Positions 1 to 11,043 of a stretch of DNA of 64,000 bases are shown piece after piece. The DNA comes from Euclidia mi. Its lineage: Eukaryota; Arthropoda; Insecta; Lepidoptera; Erebidae. Every line of letters starts with the position of its first letter. The stretch's first letter is position 1. The notes below the pieces were generated by a model. It saw nothing but the letters and a program-made list of their open reading frames with translations. It searched no databases and was not told the DNA's origin. Made by a program: the position numbers and the translations under genes. The stretch covers positions 62,251,183 through 62,315,182 of the forward strand of contig OX123182.2 in NCBI GenBank assembly GCA_944739405.2, in the 5' to 3' direction.

Positions 1-43
1 CTACCGGGCACGTTGTTAAGCGACCGATAATTAAAATTTCACA

Positions 44-150
44 TAGGTAACTTCGAAAAGTCAGAGGTTCGAGCCCGGGGTACCTAGGAATCGAATCCGA
101 GACCATCATCTCGGTAGTCCGTTACGTACACCACTAGGCTATCCCCGTGT
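44..150 (-). repeat. tRNA-derived SINE fragment
   Basis: The stretch carries a motif close to the reverse complement of a pol III B box (gaatcgaatccgag), followed by a tract resembling a reversed tRNA head (ccactaggctatcccc). The same layout recurs near 4.7, 5.2 and 5.5 kb. It reads as the 5' head of a minus-strand SINE. It is not a tRNA gene, because no cloverleaf can be closed. Confidence 0.6.
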
Positions 151-154
151 CTAT

Positions 155-690
155 ACATTTAGATTTAAAACTTTTATCATCCAGATCAAATGGATCAAAT
201 CTACTTTTGTAGGATTTTGTCTTTCTTTGATTTCCTCGTATGACCTCACTGTCAAACATATGAATTAACTAATGTACCTAATGTAAATAATCCATCGCTA
301 AATAAAAATTCAACTCGCACAAATACCTTCACAAATAAACTACTGCTTATCCTAACAAGCGATACTGACAGAGTAAACTGACAACCTCAGCGTCCTCAGC
401 TGGCCAAATAGCCGCCATTTTGCTCTTACGCACTCCTTATACTAGGGTGCAAGCGTGTGTAGAGCTTGTGTAAGTCTTAAGAGATATTTCGATCTCTTAT
501 AACGCATGTATACACGCAATCTGTCAAAAAATATTTATTAGTTGCGTTTTTGTTACGCAATGCTTATAGTACTTGTATGTCGTAATTTTTATTGGTAAGA
601 CAGGAAATGTATATTCTTATTGACATTATGTTTGATTATTAATTGATTGTCATAATTATGTTTATAATATCTAAAATAATTTCCATGCCA
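155..690. other. No gene seen
   Basis: AT-rich sequence with no coding signal, no recognisable element and no long repeat. Confidence 0.5.
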
Positions 691-744
691 TATCATGGTA
701 AAATGTAGTGGACCATATCGTATTGCTAATAACATCTTTATCCT

Positions 745-885
745 ACGCAAGCCTCACCCAAGTCCACGTGAAGCGTCCACTCCCGGGATCCCGCTTAGCT
801 TCACCGTGGGTGTCCAAGCCACGGTTACCAAACAAGGTGAAGATCCCACGGGGGGAGGGAGAACGACCCCTGAATTTTAATAGGA
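745..885 (-). repeat. R1-like retroelement 3' fragment
   Basis: This GC-rich island resembles 44540-44669, including the shared run cttagcttcaccg and the shared ending gatcccacgggggg. In the other copy the element has its poly(A) tail on the minus strand, so this fragment is placed on the minus strand. The short ORFs over it are not genes. Confidence 0.5.
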
Positions 886-1039
886 ATCGGCAGATCCTGA
901 TTTCTAGCGGGATGATAAAATTATAAACAAAATTTCATTAATGTACATTTTTTGTCGCTAAACTGTCATATTTAGATATTTAGTTTTACTATTCCTCTAC
1001 TATTTACTTATTACGTTGTGTTATTAGTCGCCAGTCTGT

Positions 1040-1260
1040 ATATATATTATATAAAATTCTTGCGTTACTGACTGACTGACAGACAAAGCACAGCCAAAAC
1101 GATTAGGCGAATGCAGCTTAAAATTTGGCATGTATATTCCTTGAGCACTGTTGGGATGCACTAAGAAATGATTTCCTGAAATTCCCACGGGAGCGTGAAG
1201 AAACAGTTAAAATAAAATGTGCGGGTGTAGCTGCGGGCACTCTCTCGTTAATTATAAATG
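1040..1260 (-). repeat. Lepidopteran SINE/RTE-type tail
   Basis: Contains the recurrent block ttgcgttactgactgactg and the phrase aatttggcatgtatattcc. Related phrases return at 10.6, 14.9, 16.2, 59.7 and 63.5 kb. A 66-codon ORF over it is chance. Confidence 0.55.
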
Positions 1261-1420
1261 ATACCCATATTACTGTCGCTGCACTAAATACGTGCCTTTT
1301 TATTTGCGATACAAAATATAATTAGTTTAGTTGGTGTCGTAAGACACAAACATTGAACATTAGGCATAAAATCATAATCTTCAGTTGTAACACATTTATA
1401 ATAATAATATGATAAAATAT

Positions 1421-4400
1421 TTAAGACCTGTTAGTATTGGATGAAGGATTCATCGAAGAATCTTCACAGGTTAGTGTTGGATCAAGGAACCATCGAAGAT
1501 CATCTTCACGGTATATTTTCTTTCTGTCGTCATTGTAATTTAAGCCTTCACATACTCGACATAAATGGTATGGCCCTGTTCCAAAATACTTCTGTTCATA
1601 AACAATTTCAAAATGATTTCTCCATCGATGGAAAGCTAAAAGTGAATCTTCATTTCTACTTAAATGTATTATAGAAAAGGCAAAAGTTTTCATAGCGTCA
1701 AAGTCATCTATTGGCGGGATATGTATAAAAGAATCTGGTGGTAATAGCCGCATACAATCACGAAGTGTTGGACCCACTATTATAGGTATAGCCCCTTGCT
1801 TGTAAGCATGACTCCATATTTTATCCGACATATACTCACGACAAGTGGTATATTCTAATACTAAATAAAATAAGTATTTCGATATTGGTTCACAGTCTGT
1901 TTCGGACTGGCGGGTACAGCTGAAAGAGAATAATTAATTCCAAATTAATTATGCGTTTCAAAAACTGCAATAAGTATTCTTTGAGGCCTTTTAGAGTATT
2001 TTCTGTTGTTATTTGTCTATTTTTTTTCTTTATACTATGTTCCTTGTTGGCAAAGGTCAAGTATTAAGTTTTTAAAGTTAAGAGAACACCCAAAAATATT
2101 TTAAACATATGTACGTGGTACACTTTCCGGTACACTATAATTTTCAGCATGATTTTGAGGACAAAAAAGTGGTGTGTTCAGCAGTCATGCGACACAAACG
2201 CTGAGAGATTGTTACATCAGTACCTATATAATCACGCGTTCAAAGGATGTACATACACGCTAGACAAACAATGGTAAGCTGTTATGTTTGAAGTCACGTA
2301 ATACTCACCGATTTTTATTGTTAATTCTGGTTGTATTAAAGCACTTGCCAAACACTTCAACTGACATAAATCTACGTAGTTTATCTATAAACTGCATCCT
2401 GGACAGATTGCCGCAGTCCGAGATATGTACAGCTACTAGTACATTGCGCCGCTTTCCTTTCCAATTAGGCACTACTTTAGCCAAAAGACTTGTGTCAATA
2501 ATTTCAGAAACAGCTTCGGGCAAAGTCCGTATTCGTGCATAAGGCACGGGTATGTCAGCATCGCTCCTTAAAAGCAAGAGTTTACAATTAACCAACAGAA
2601 TTTGCGGCATTTTCCGTCACTTAGTAATTCTACAAGACACGCATTTGTAAGATATATAAGTATATATTTATATATCATACTATATATATACATAGGTTTT
2701 CGAATTTACTCCGATATACTGTTTTTTCTGAGATTACATTTAAACCGATGATCAAGAAACTACATACTTATCTGTTATTATCTGACGTTTCGGCTAATTT
2801 ACAGATACCGTGGTCACGGAAGACCTATCTGTATTTTTATATTTGTGTATATGTTCTTAACAGAATGCTTTCATAATAAATACTGAACCACTGACCTGTA
2901 GGACATAGACCAGTTAAACACGTTTACGAAATCCTGCAAAAATGTTGGTGTGTCTGCCAACCGAAACACGTTTTCTGTAGATCCGTCATAAAAAAATATC
3001 CATCTCTGTCGCGATTGTCTACTGTCTGTTTTAGGCTTAACTCCTTGACGAATATGAACAAGTACTGCATCAGCCGTCGCCAATTCGTCATCATCACCAG
3101 TAAAAAAGCAATTTTTTACACTACATCCATCCAAAACATCGTATCTGCGAAGATTATGTTTTTAACAATTTTTGTAGTAATATCAAAAATTAAGTAGGTT
3201 TTAAAAAATAAAATGGATAGAAGGAATGAAGTATCCACAAAGGTAAAATTTAGAGCCGTTCAAATAAGACTGCTTAAGGCCTAAAACAGGCATAGTTATG
3301 GAGTAGGAACACAGAACTACCGACACTTCCTGACCGAGCTATGCTGATAATAGATAGACATAAGAAGATTATTTAAAGTATCGGCCTCTCTATCATGCTA
3401 ATTTCAGTCAAAGTCATACATTTCCTAAAACGCAATAGCTAGAGGCTCCGCACTTATGGGTGTCAGCTTTTGAACAAAATGTAAAGCCTCTGCGGTATGA
3501 TGCAGGTATATGCTACATTATTGCAATATCCATTCAAAAGCCTTATCGTCAACATAAGAAACATAGACACGTCCTCATGATCTTTCTCGTTTATAATAGT
3601 TGTATAATTGTAGCCTTGTGGATTCACGGCGCGCACCACTGGATTATTCGAACCAATGTACGTATCTAAGAAAACTAAGAAAAGTCTGGGATAACAATGT
3701 GTTAAAGCTAATGATGCTATAGAACAGCAACTGTACACTGTATGACTAAATCATATTCTACCAAATCGAGCCGTCGCAAATTTGCACTGCGCGTGCTTAC
3801 CTATAACAAGTGTATATTACTCAGATAATATATTATTTACTTACTCTGAAGAATAAAAGTTATCAGCTTGCCATGTCTGGCTGCATTGCCAGTACTGCCA
3901 TACAAGGACGGTGAACATTCTATTTTTTTGTGCAATGAACAAATCACTGTATTTGAATAACCGTTTACCCAAAACCGAGGTATTCCAGTCCTGAAAGATA
4001 ATTGTAATCAGTGGTGGTTACCTTGGGTGTTTTACCACGAAAGTTTGTTTGAAAATTATTTCGTTAACATAAAATGTTTAACGCCGTGTCTCCTATGGTC
4101 AATGGTATGAATCGTAACTGTATTATTATTACTTAGTTGGGAAAAAAAGAGAGCCCACAAATATATGTGTATCGGCGGCCTGTTTCCCAACTTCTATTAG
4201 ACCAATGTCTATTCCGGAACATACGCCTCGCTCACGGCATCAATCCGGTCATCAGCTCTTCAATCTCGGACCGTTGTCCTCCGATATACTCGTTCAAGCA
4301 TGTTAATTACCTTAACTTTACTGCTTAAAGTTAGAGTTTTATCTGAATCTCAACTATGGCTAAGCTATAAGATGATGATGATGAAGAATCCTAGAAAGAT

Positions 4401-6297
4401 CTTTCACCATCAGCCCTTTATATACACTATCGCTCAAAAGTATTTGCCCGCCTTGATTTGAGGTAGTTTGAAGAAAAAAGATTTTATTCTAATTGTACTA
4501 ATTTTATTATGACAATTCATTGCCGTATGTTGTTAAATCTAATATTCAGAACGTTAGTACTGACTCTGCGTAACGACTGTCAACAACCGTTCACGACAGC
4601 AAAGATGGTAGAACATGCTCGCCGAGACACGAGGCGAGCGATAATTAACAATTAAATACCACATAACTTCGAAAAGTCAGTGGTGCGCGCCGTGGATTCA
4701 AACCGCTCTGCACGGCAGTCTGTTGGTATATCCACTAGGTTATTGCTGCCTGCTTTTTGGTTATTTAAGTTTTTTTAGTTAAATCATGATATGGAAACTG
4801 TCTATATTGATTTAATAACATACGGCAATGAATTGGCATAATAAAATTAGTACAATTAGAAGAAAATCATTTTTCTTCAAACATCCTCAAATCAAGGTGG
4901 GCAAATACTTTTGAGCGGTAGTGTATACTGTCCCACTGCTGGACACCGGCCTCTTCTCTCTTTGATAAGGGTAAGGCCATAGGCCACCACGCTGGCTAAG
5001 TGCGGGTTGGCAGACTTCACATGTATTTCGAAAACATTGTGGAAAATTCTCAGACATGCCTCACGATGTTTTCCGTCAGCGCTAAGCAAGCGATAATTAC
5101 CAATTTTATACACACTTAACTTTGAAAAGTCATTGGTGTGCGCCGTGGATTCGAACCTGAGACCCTCTGCGTTGCAGTCTGTCGTTCTCTCCGCTAGGAT
5201 ATCGCTGGTATATGATTTATTATAATTAATTTATATTAGAAAATGGAATGGACCAAGAATTGAACCTTGGGGCACTCCCATTGTGACCACTGAATCCATA
5301 GAATATGTTCCATTAACTTCAACTCTCTGTATCCTGTTACTAAAATACGAAATAAGGAGATCTAAAGCAGTGTTCTCAACTCCATAGAGATGTTATATTC
5401 CCGATCACGAAAAACACTTGTGAAACACAAATGCCTTAGTTAAGTCGCATAACGATAGCAAGCGATAATTAACAATTAAATATGCACTTAACTTCGAAAA
5501 GTCATAGGTGCGTGCCGTGGATTCGAACTCGAGACCCTCTGCGTAGCAGTCTGTCAGTCTCTCCACTTGGCTATCGCTGCTTATAGAAGTATCATATTCA
5601 ATCCAAACTTGAAAACGTATACTAAATACAAGGACGATAGTCTGAGGACAAGAAGTATTCCAACAAGAAAGTCAAAATCTAAAGGGTTTACTAAGAGTAA
5701 GAAGTTCGAGTATTGTATTTCGGGATACATACCATGAACTGGTTTCATTTCATACAACAAGTACAACAGTGCCGAAATATCAGATACTCGAAACAAAGGT
5801 ACGATATAAATACCTTAATAATATGCAATGGTACTTATCCCGGAAGATAATATTCGAATGTTATAGACCACGAAAGTTTAAATTTAGTTAGAAGTTCGTG
5901 CATTAAGGTGGCTAATCCTACATTCACCAGTATGTAACCCAAAGTCGGCTACTTTAGTTGGCACCAGTTAGCAACTTAACCTAATGCCTATATTTTTCCA
6001 GTGGCGAAATGTGGGTGTAATATTACAGCTCTCTCTACCCCTTTGGGGATACAGGCGTAAGTCTATATATGATAAGATTAACAACAAGTGTCTTACCTGC
6101 CGACCTAAATAGAACCTGTCGGTTACAGCTTGATGTACGACGCGAGTTAGTCCTCTCTTTACAGGATAGGTGGTTAATTGTATATCTTCAGAGTCATAAT
6201 TTGGAGATCCGTAAAATAAAAATATTAGTACGCCCAAAAAAATGCATGACCCAACTTTTAATAAGCGTTTCTGGATTACCGGCAATTTACGACTCAT
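1421..6297 (-). CDS. Alpha-1,3-fucosyltransferase (GT10), five-exon gene
   Basis: Predicted Golgi type II enzyme that transfers fucose from GDP-fucose to N-acetylglucosamine-containing glycans. Exons on the minus strand are 6297-6097, 3990-3845, 3144-2896, 2566-2309 and 1919-1421, with donors GTAAGA, GTAAGT, GTCAGT and GTGAGT and AG acceptors. Phases are 0, 2, 2, 2. They total 1353 nt, an open frame of 450 residues plus stop. Residues 1-14 are basic and 15-31 form a membrane anchor (VGSCIFLGVLIFLFYGS). Exon 2 carries FTVLVWQYW. Exon 3 carries FFTGDDDELATADAVLVHIR and ends FNWSMSYR, continued by SDADIPVPY in exon 4. Exon 5 has the donor-site motif LEYTTCREYMSDKIW (about 306-320) followed by GAIPIIVGP. 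The usual ENS of this motif is EYT here. The family is clear. The subtype is not, though a FucTC-like lepidopteran paralogue is my guess. Intron 1 is loaded with mobile elements. Confidence 0.88.
4421..4927. mobile_element. Fold-back DNA transposon with long TIRs
   Basis: The left end (4421 to about 4540) and right end (about 4806-4927) are inverted copies of roughly 115 bp with few mismatches. Both start TATACACTA(T/C)CGCTCAAAAG and contain the phrase aattgtactaattttattat. TA flanks each end, as expected for Tc1/mariner-type insertion. There is no transposase, so this is a non-autonomous MITE-like element. It lies in intron 1 of the first fucosyltransferase gene. The central 270 bp includes SINE sequence. 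Confidence 0.75.
4625..4752 (-). repeat. SINE fragment inside the fold-back element
   Basis: Contains cttcgaaaagtcagtggtgc and a degraded B box (gtggattcaaaccgc), matching the 5.1 and 5.5 kb SINE copies. It lies between the two inverted arms, so it was either inserted in or carried by the DNA transposon. Confidence 0.6.
4928..5215 (-). repeat. tRNA-derived SINE, nearly full length
   Basis: Directly abuts the fold-back element. It starts at ccactgctggacaccggcc, passes ccaccacgctggctaagtgc and tcacgatgttttccgtcagc, and ends in an inverted B box (gtggattcgaacctgag) plus an inverted tRNA-like head. The body phrases match a SINE that I know as abundant in Lepidoptera. Confidence 0.7.
5232..5385 (-). 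pseudogene. Non-LTR reverse transcriptase scrap
   Basis: Translated on the minus strand, about 50 residues read as reverse transcriptase fingers/palm sequence: YFSNRIQRVEVNGTYS followed by the signature GVPQGSILGP. That signature is typical of Jockey, CR1 and L2 elements. Both ends are broken and the piece is intronic to the first fucosyltransferase gene. It is far too short to be functional. Confidence 0.7.
5455..5582 (-). repeat. SINE fragment (tRNA-like part)
   Basis: Third local copy of the same SINE head: gcgataattaacaattaaat, cttcgaaaagtcataggtgc, then an inverted B box (gtggattcgaactcgag). It covers only the 5' third of the family. Confidence 0.65.
5999..6072. repeat. SINE fragment next to an exon donor
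   Basis: The phrases ggtgtaatattacagc and acccctttggggatacaggc match the fragments near 19.64-19.72 kb and, inverted, the SINE at 56.55 kb. It ends about 25 nt from the donor of fucosyltransferase exon 1. Confidence 0.55.
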
Positions 6298-7144
6298 TAT
6301 GCAAACGTTCCCACAGACTTCTAACGATTTGAATACACTTTAGGCATTCAGTCCAAAAGATCACAATTGCCAAAAATTGCTTTGAATTAAAATTATTTCT
6401 ATAATATTTGTTGGAATCAATTAGAACATTATTACATTCTCGTTACCAAGATGCGGGATGACATCTTAAGTTTATCCAGATTTCCAATGGACCCGAAATT
6501 AAAAGCTTCCAATCATAGCTACATCCACATATTTTAGATATCATAAGAACTTCTTAGTACACTTGTATAAGAATTTAAATCCTTTAAACATCTAATTATT
6601 TTAAATGTTACTAGTTTTATTTTAATATTTTATTGCTTAACTCTGTCTAAAACATGTTCAATAATACAAGAAAAGTTTTCAAATAAATTAAAGTACACAA
6701 AAACCACTTCTTGCAAACACTAACTTAAATTCATCAGTAATGACTGCAAGGATATTTAAAATCTTTAATGGTGCTGCCGTTAAAACTAGTCAAGCTTGAC
6801 TTGTAATGTTCATGATTGTTTAAATTTAGGCATATTTTTACTTTTATTTTTTCAGATCGATAGAAAGAAACAGTACATAATATGATCCATTATTATGTAT
6901 TGGTACCTACATAAGACTGATATCCAATAAGTAATTTAATTAACTAGTAATTTAAATGGCGTTGACTGATGAATATTCAGTAACAATAGGTGTATAGTAT
7001 CAGTTATATTTAGCTCCTAGCCTATTTTGGTGGCAACATTAATATTTATACATGCCTGATTCAGAACTGGTTTAGCGTTAGGCGTCAAGTAATTATGTAT
7101 TTTATTCACATACACATAAAAAACTTAAGTAACAAACATAAAAA
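6298..7144. other. Intergenic region between the two fucosyltransferase genes
   Basis: About 0.85 kb of AT-rich DNA between the start codon of the first gene and the poly(A) signal of the second. It must hold the promoter of the first gene, but I see no convincing TATA box or initiator and no coding signal. Confidence 0.4.
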
Positions 7145-7155
7145 CTTTATTTATT
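7145..7155 (-). promoter_or_regulatory. Polyadenylation signal of the second fucosyltransferase gene
   Basis: Minus-strand AATAAATAAAG starts about 24 nt downstream of the stop codon at 7179. The spacing suits a cleavage and polyadenylation signal. Confidence 0.5.
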
Positions 7156-7178
7156 GTCAGCCAACAAAATAACACATT

Positions 7179-9412
7179 TTAATTCTCGCACATCAACTTC
7201 GGATCAAGGAACCATCTCAGATCATCTTCACTGTAGTTTTTTTCTGCTCCATCATTGTAGTTTAGGGCTTCGCACACTCGACAAAAATGATAAGATTTCG
7301 TTCCAAAATATCCATGCTCATTAAGTACTTTAAAATTGTTTCTCCATTTATGGAAAGATAGTAAGTATTCATAATTTTTACTTAAATCTATCATTTGCTG
7401 AGCAAGATTTTCTACCTCGCGGCTATTATGTTCTATAGGGATATAAATATAAGAATTCGGTGGTAGCAGGCGTTGACAATCACTTAAAGAAGGACCCATA
7501 ATAATGGGTATAGCCCCCTTCCTGTAGGCATGATACCAAATTTTCTCTGTCAGGTATTCATGGCAGTTTGAGTTTTCTAATGCTAAGTAGAATAAATATT
7601 CCGATATAGGCTGGCAGTCGGATCTAAAATGTCCTGGACAGCTGAAAATATAATAAAATTAACACATTAAATCAGTGCTTGAATTTAACTGCATACATTG
7701 TTATGTTTTACCTACAGTGTTTTGAATTCTCTAACTTTATGATAGTGAACATGCTTAAAAGCCTATTCCTAGAAACTGTCAGACACCACTTAAGTATTGA
7801 AGTAAGAGTTGATAACACAATGCCTATATACCAATTGAGTGATATAGAAAAACAATTACTCACCGCCTTCTATTTGTGGTATTTTTCGAACATCCCCCAT
7901 AAATGTCAATAGGAATAAACTTCTGCAGTTCTGATAAAAAGTCCATTCTAAATTTAACTTTACAGTTTGAAATAAATATTGTAGCTAGAACATCACGTCT
8001 CTTTTTCTTCCAATTTGGAATTATTTCGGTTAAAGAATTTATATCAAAATATTTTGACTTAAAAAGAGGTTTTTGCAGGGCTATAGTCCGACCATAAGGC
8101 ACTGGTATATCGGCATCGCTCCTGAAAATACAATACATTATCATATATTGATTATAGTACACTAGCCTATAATAAGATTAAAAAACTGTCTCAAAGACAT
8201 CATTGCAAAAGGGACAAAAATATAATTATCATGCAGCGGTGTAGAGAAGTAGTAGAGAGGAATACCTCCTCTTTAATACTTAACATTATAATTTATGTTA
8301 TTTTAGACTTTTTACCAAACCGACTTCCAAATGTTACATTGACAGTACTTTAGAAATCAAACTTGAGATACATTTATGGACAGTGTACATTGTACAACTC
8401 GAGCGTTCACATTACGATTGTAGCTCTTAAATAAAAGGATACTGGAAAGTTATTTGTGATTGTACAAATAGATTTGATATCGAGTATAACAAATAGAAGT
8501 TACGTGGACTAGTTTGGCCAAATTCCATGAGCCAAGAACTTCGCAAGAAACTTCTATTATTTGACACTAATGGAGATGTTTCATTTTTGGCTACAAAACG
8601 TACCATACCTTAAAATATAGGGGAAAATATCACAAATCAGGGGAAAATATTATTTCAAGAATTTATTTGTATTTGAGATCATAGAAAATAAAAATATTTT
8701 TTTATTCTTGCCATATTCAATATGGCGATTTATCGGATTGTAGCATGGTCATAGAGATATAAAGGATAGAGTGGCAGAACAGTACCTAACTCAATACTGT
8801 GTCGTGTCCATCGGTGCGAGAGAGAACGCTACATTAAAGGCCCCCTGCATTTATCTCTAACAGTACATGCACAACATCAACATTGCGCAATGGCGTGCTA
8901 CCGGTAACTCTTATTTATATCAGTTTATCAGTAATCAATAGTTTAAAAATATATAAACTTTGTTGTCACTTCAAACTATCTTCGTGTATCAATAAAAACA
9001 ACTTTTAAACTATTGATTACTAATAAATTGATTTAAAGAGTCCCATGCAAAAAGGGAACGTCTTCTTTACACAATTTTAGCAACCATTAATAAGTAAGTC
9101 AGATCATTAACGAATTCTACTTGGAATCATCGTTAAATTGCAAGAAAAAAAATAATGGAATTTTCTCACCTGTATGTCATAGACCAGTTGAATACGTTAG
9201 CCAAGTCTTTCAAAGTAATGGGTCTTTTTGCTAACGAAAATACATTTTTGGGCGATTCATCGTTTAAAAATATCCATCTCTGAAGAGGGTCCCGGTATTC
9301 CACTTCAGGAATGGCGCCATGCTGCAAATGAACTACGATATCGTCAACTGTTGCCAACTTGTCATTGTCTCCGGTGAAAATGCAGTTACTACAGTCTTCT
9401 AAAGGGTCGTGC
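7179..9412 (-). CDS. Alpha-1,3-fucosyltransferase (GT10) paralogue, 3' exons only
   Basis: Tandem paralogue of the gene at 1421-6297 with the same intron positions and phases. Minus-strand exons are 9412-9170, 8121-7864 and 7641-7179, with acceptors CACAG, TTCAG and TTCAG and donors GTGAGA and GTGAGT. All junctions keep phase 2 and the joined frame is open to the stop. The acceptor-binding part reads CIFTGDNDKLATVDDIVVHL. The junction gives NWSMTYRSDADIPVPYGR. The donor-site motif is the canonical LENSNCHEYLTEKIW followed by GAIPIIMGP. Exons for the membrane anchor and first catalytic segment should lie upstream (above 9412). I could not identify them in the element-rich DNA there, so the gene may be 5'-truncated or have a very long first intron. 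Confidence 0.82.
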
Positions 9413-9748
9413 CTGTGAACAAATTTTAGAAACCCGACTTTAATACAATATTTCATGGACAATTCCTAAACTGATATTTTTAGTTCCTATATTCGAATTC
9501 GAAGTGTTTTGTGTCAGTTTTTCGTCTTAGTCTGGTATAATGTGTATGTATAGGTATAAGTATGTATATGTTTGTTTTTTATATATATGTATAACTATTA
9601 ACAACAAAAAAGTATACATGTACATATGTTCATCCCTTAACGAGTACCCATGTACAAGCTTTGCTTAGTTTGCGACTAGATGGCGATGTGTGTAAGCAGT
9701 AGAATATTATAATATAATAATATATACTTATGTATATTGACAAAAGAA

Positions 9749-9754
<6 letters not shown>

Positions 9755-9805
<51 letters not shown>
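9755..9805. repeat. (TA)n microsatellite
   Basis: About 50 bp of alternating TA that leads straight into a SINE-like sequence starting at 9806. Confidence 0.9.
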
Positions 9806-9806
<1 letters not shown>

Positions 9807-10395
9807 TAGCTTTTGCCCGAGGCTTCGCTCGCGTTAATTCGGGGCTCTCTAGTCATAGTATATCATCTATGTTCGGGGTAACACAAATCTCCTTTATTGG
9901 GCGGATACTTCTATAATTTTCGTTTCAACTGTTTTAGAAATATAACTGCAAAAAGTACTTACACATACAGACTACTAAGTACTAAGACTTAGTAGGTACC
10001 TAGTATACAAAATGTTATCCGGTATCAGTGACGTTTCGCTAGAGTGGCCAATATGGCGACTACGATTTGCCATTAGAATTTAACAAAATGCTCGACAAAA
10101 TGGCTTGCTTATATGTTGTTGACTCGAAATCTTTAGTTTTTAATGTTTTAATCTGGTAAGGTTTCGATCGAGTCTACCGTACCCTTTAACAAAATTATAA
10201 ATATAGATTTGACACTGCGATCGTAGCGCAGTCGGTCAGTTCCAATGTGAAACATTCCAATCTGAATTAGTGAATCTAAACCACTCTCAAGTCCCCTTGA
10301 ACACACACAAAAAATTCATCAAAATCGGTCCAGTCGTTTAGGAGGAGTTCAGTGACATACACACGCACACAAGAAATATATATATATACATAAAG
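9806..10395. repeat. Lepidopteran retroelement tail
   Basis: Begins ctagcttttgcccgaggctt and later contains aaaatcggtccagtcgttta, then acatacacacgcacacaag and an AT microsatellite tail. These phrases are hallmarks of an abundant lepidopteran SINE/RTE tail. No coding potential. Confidence 0.6.
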
Positions 10396-10571
10396 ATATG
10401 TATGTTTATCCATTGTCTAGTACCCATTATACAAGCTTTAATTGCGACTAGATGGTGTTGTGTGTATGTTGAGTTGAGAATATTGAGTTATATCATTATT
10501 ATTTACGTAAAACTTATGTGCGTCAGAATAAACATTACGTAGCCAGGTAATGACCACGAGAAGCAATATTA

Positions 10572-10757
10572 TAAATAAAACTAGCTTTTGCCCGCTGCCT
10601 CGCACGCGTCAATTTCGGTTAGTTAAAATGTTTTGAGCAAACTCCGCTACACTCCTCAAGGAACATACATGCCAAATTTCACCTACTTGCGCTCAGTAGT
10701 TTCGGCTATAGCGTGTCTGTCAGTCAGTCAGTAAGGCAAGGATTTTATATATACATA
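10572..10757. repeat. Lepidopteran retroelement tail, second copy
   Basis: Starts actagcttttgcccgctgcc and contains ctcaaggaacatacatgcc and gtctgtcagtcagtcagtaa before ggattttatatatacat. Related to the stretches at 1.04, 14.9, 59.7 and 63.5 kb. Confidence 0.6.
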
Positions 10758-11043
10758 TTAACAGTTTAATAGGATTGATTGTAATACTACTACAATACAC
10801 TACATACTTTTAGAATGAAAGCGAAGTAGACTGACCTATATGGTGTATTTATAAGGGATCCTTGTAGTTTACTACTGAGCCCCTAAAATGTTGCAGTGCC
10901 AATTAAAGATACGCTACACTAGTCAAAACTCCAATAATATTATTCAGCAAAGATATTTTTTTTATGACAGACAGCAAAACTTACGATAACGGAAGGTATT
11001 TTCATACTTACTTATAAAACCTTAGTAGTTTTATCTTAGAAGG

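Noticed and set aside
44..150. tRNA gene
   Set aside because: A B-box-like motif is present but no acceptor stem or cloverleaf; it is a SINE head shared with three other sites.
3463..3738. Exon-like minus-strand ORF inside fucosyltransferase intron 2
   Set aside because: It looks conserved in places, but its middle matches the inverted SINE segment ccgtggattcgaac found nearby, and its phase does not fit exons 6297-6097 or 3990-3845.
5581..5796. Hydrophobic minus-strand ORF as a possible second exon of the fucosyltransferase gene
   Set aside because: Splicing it after exon 1 in phase 0 meets a stop, and the exon at 3990-3845 fits phase and family motifs better.
9755..10395. CRISPR-like or satellite array
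   Set aside because: Only a TA microsatellite followed by one SINE/RTE tail; no spaced direct repeats. No CRISPR array was seen anywhere in the window.
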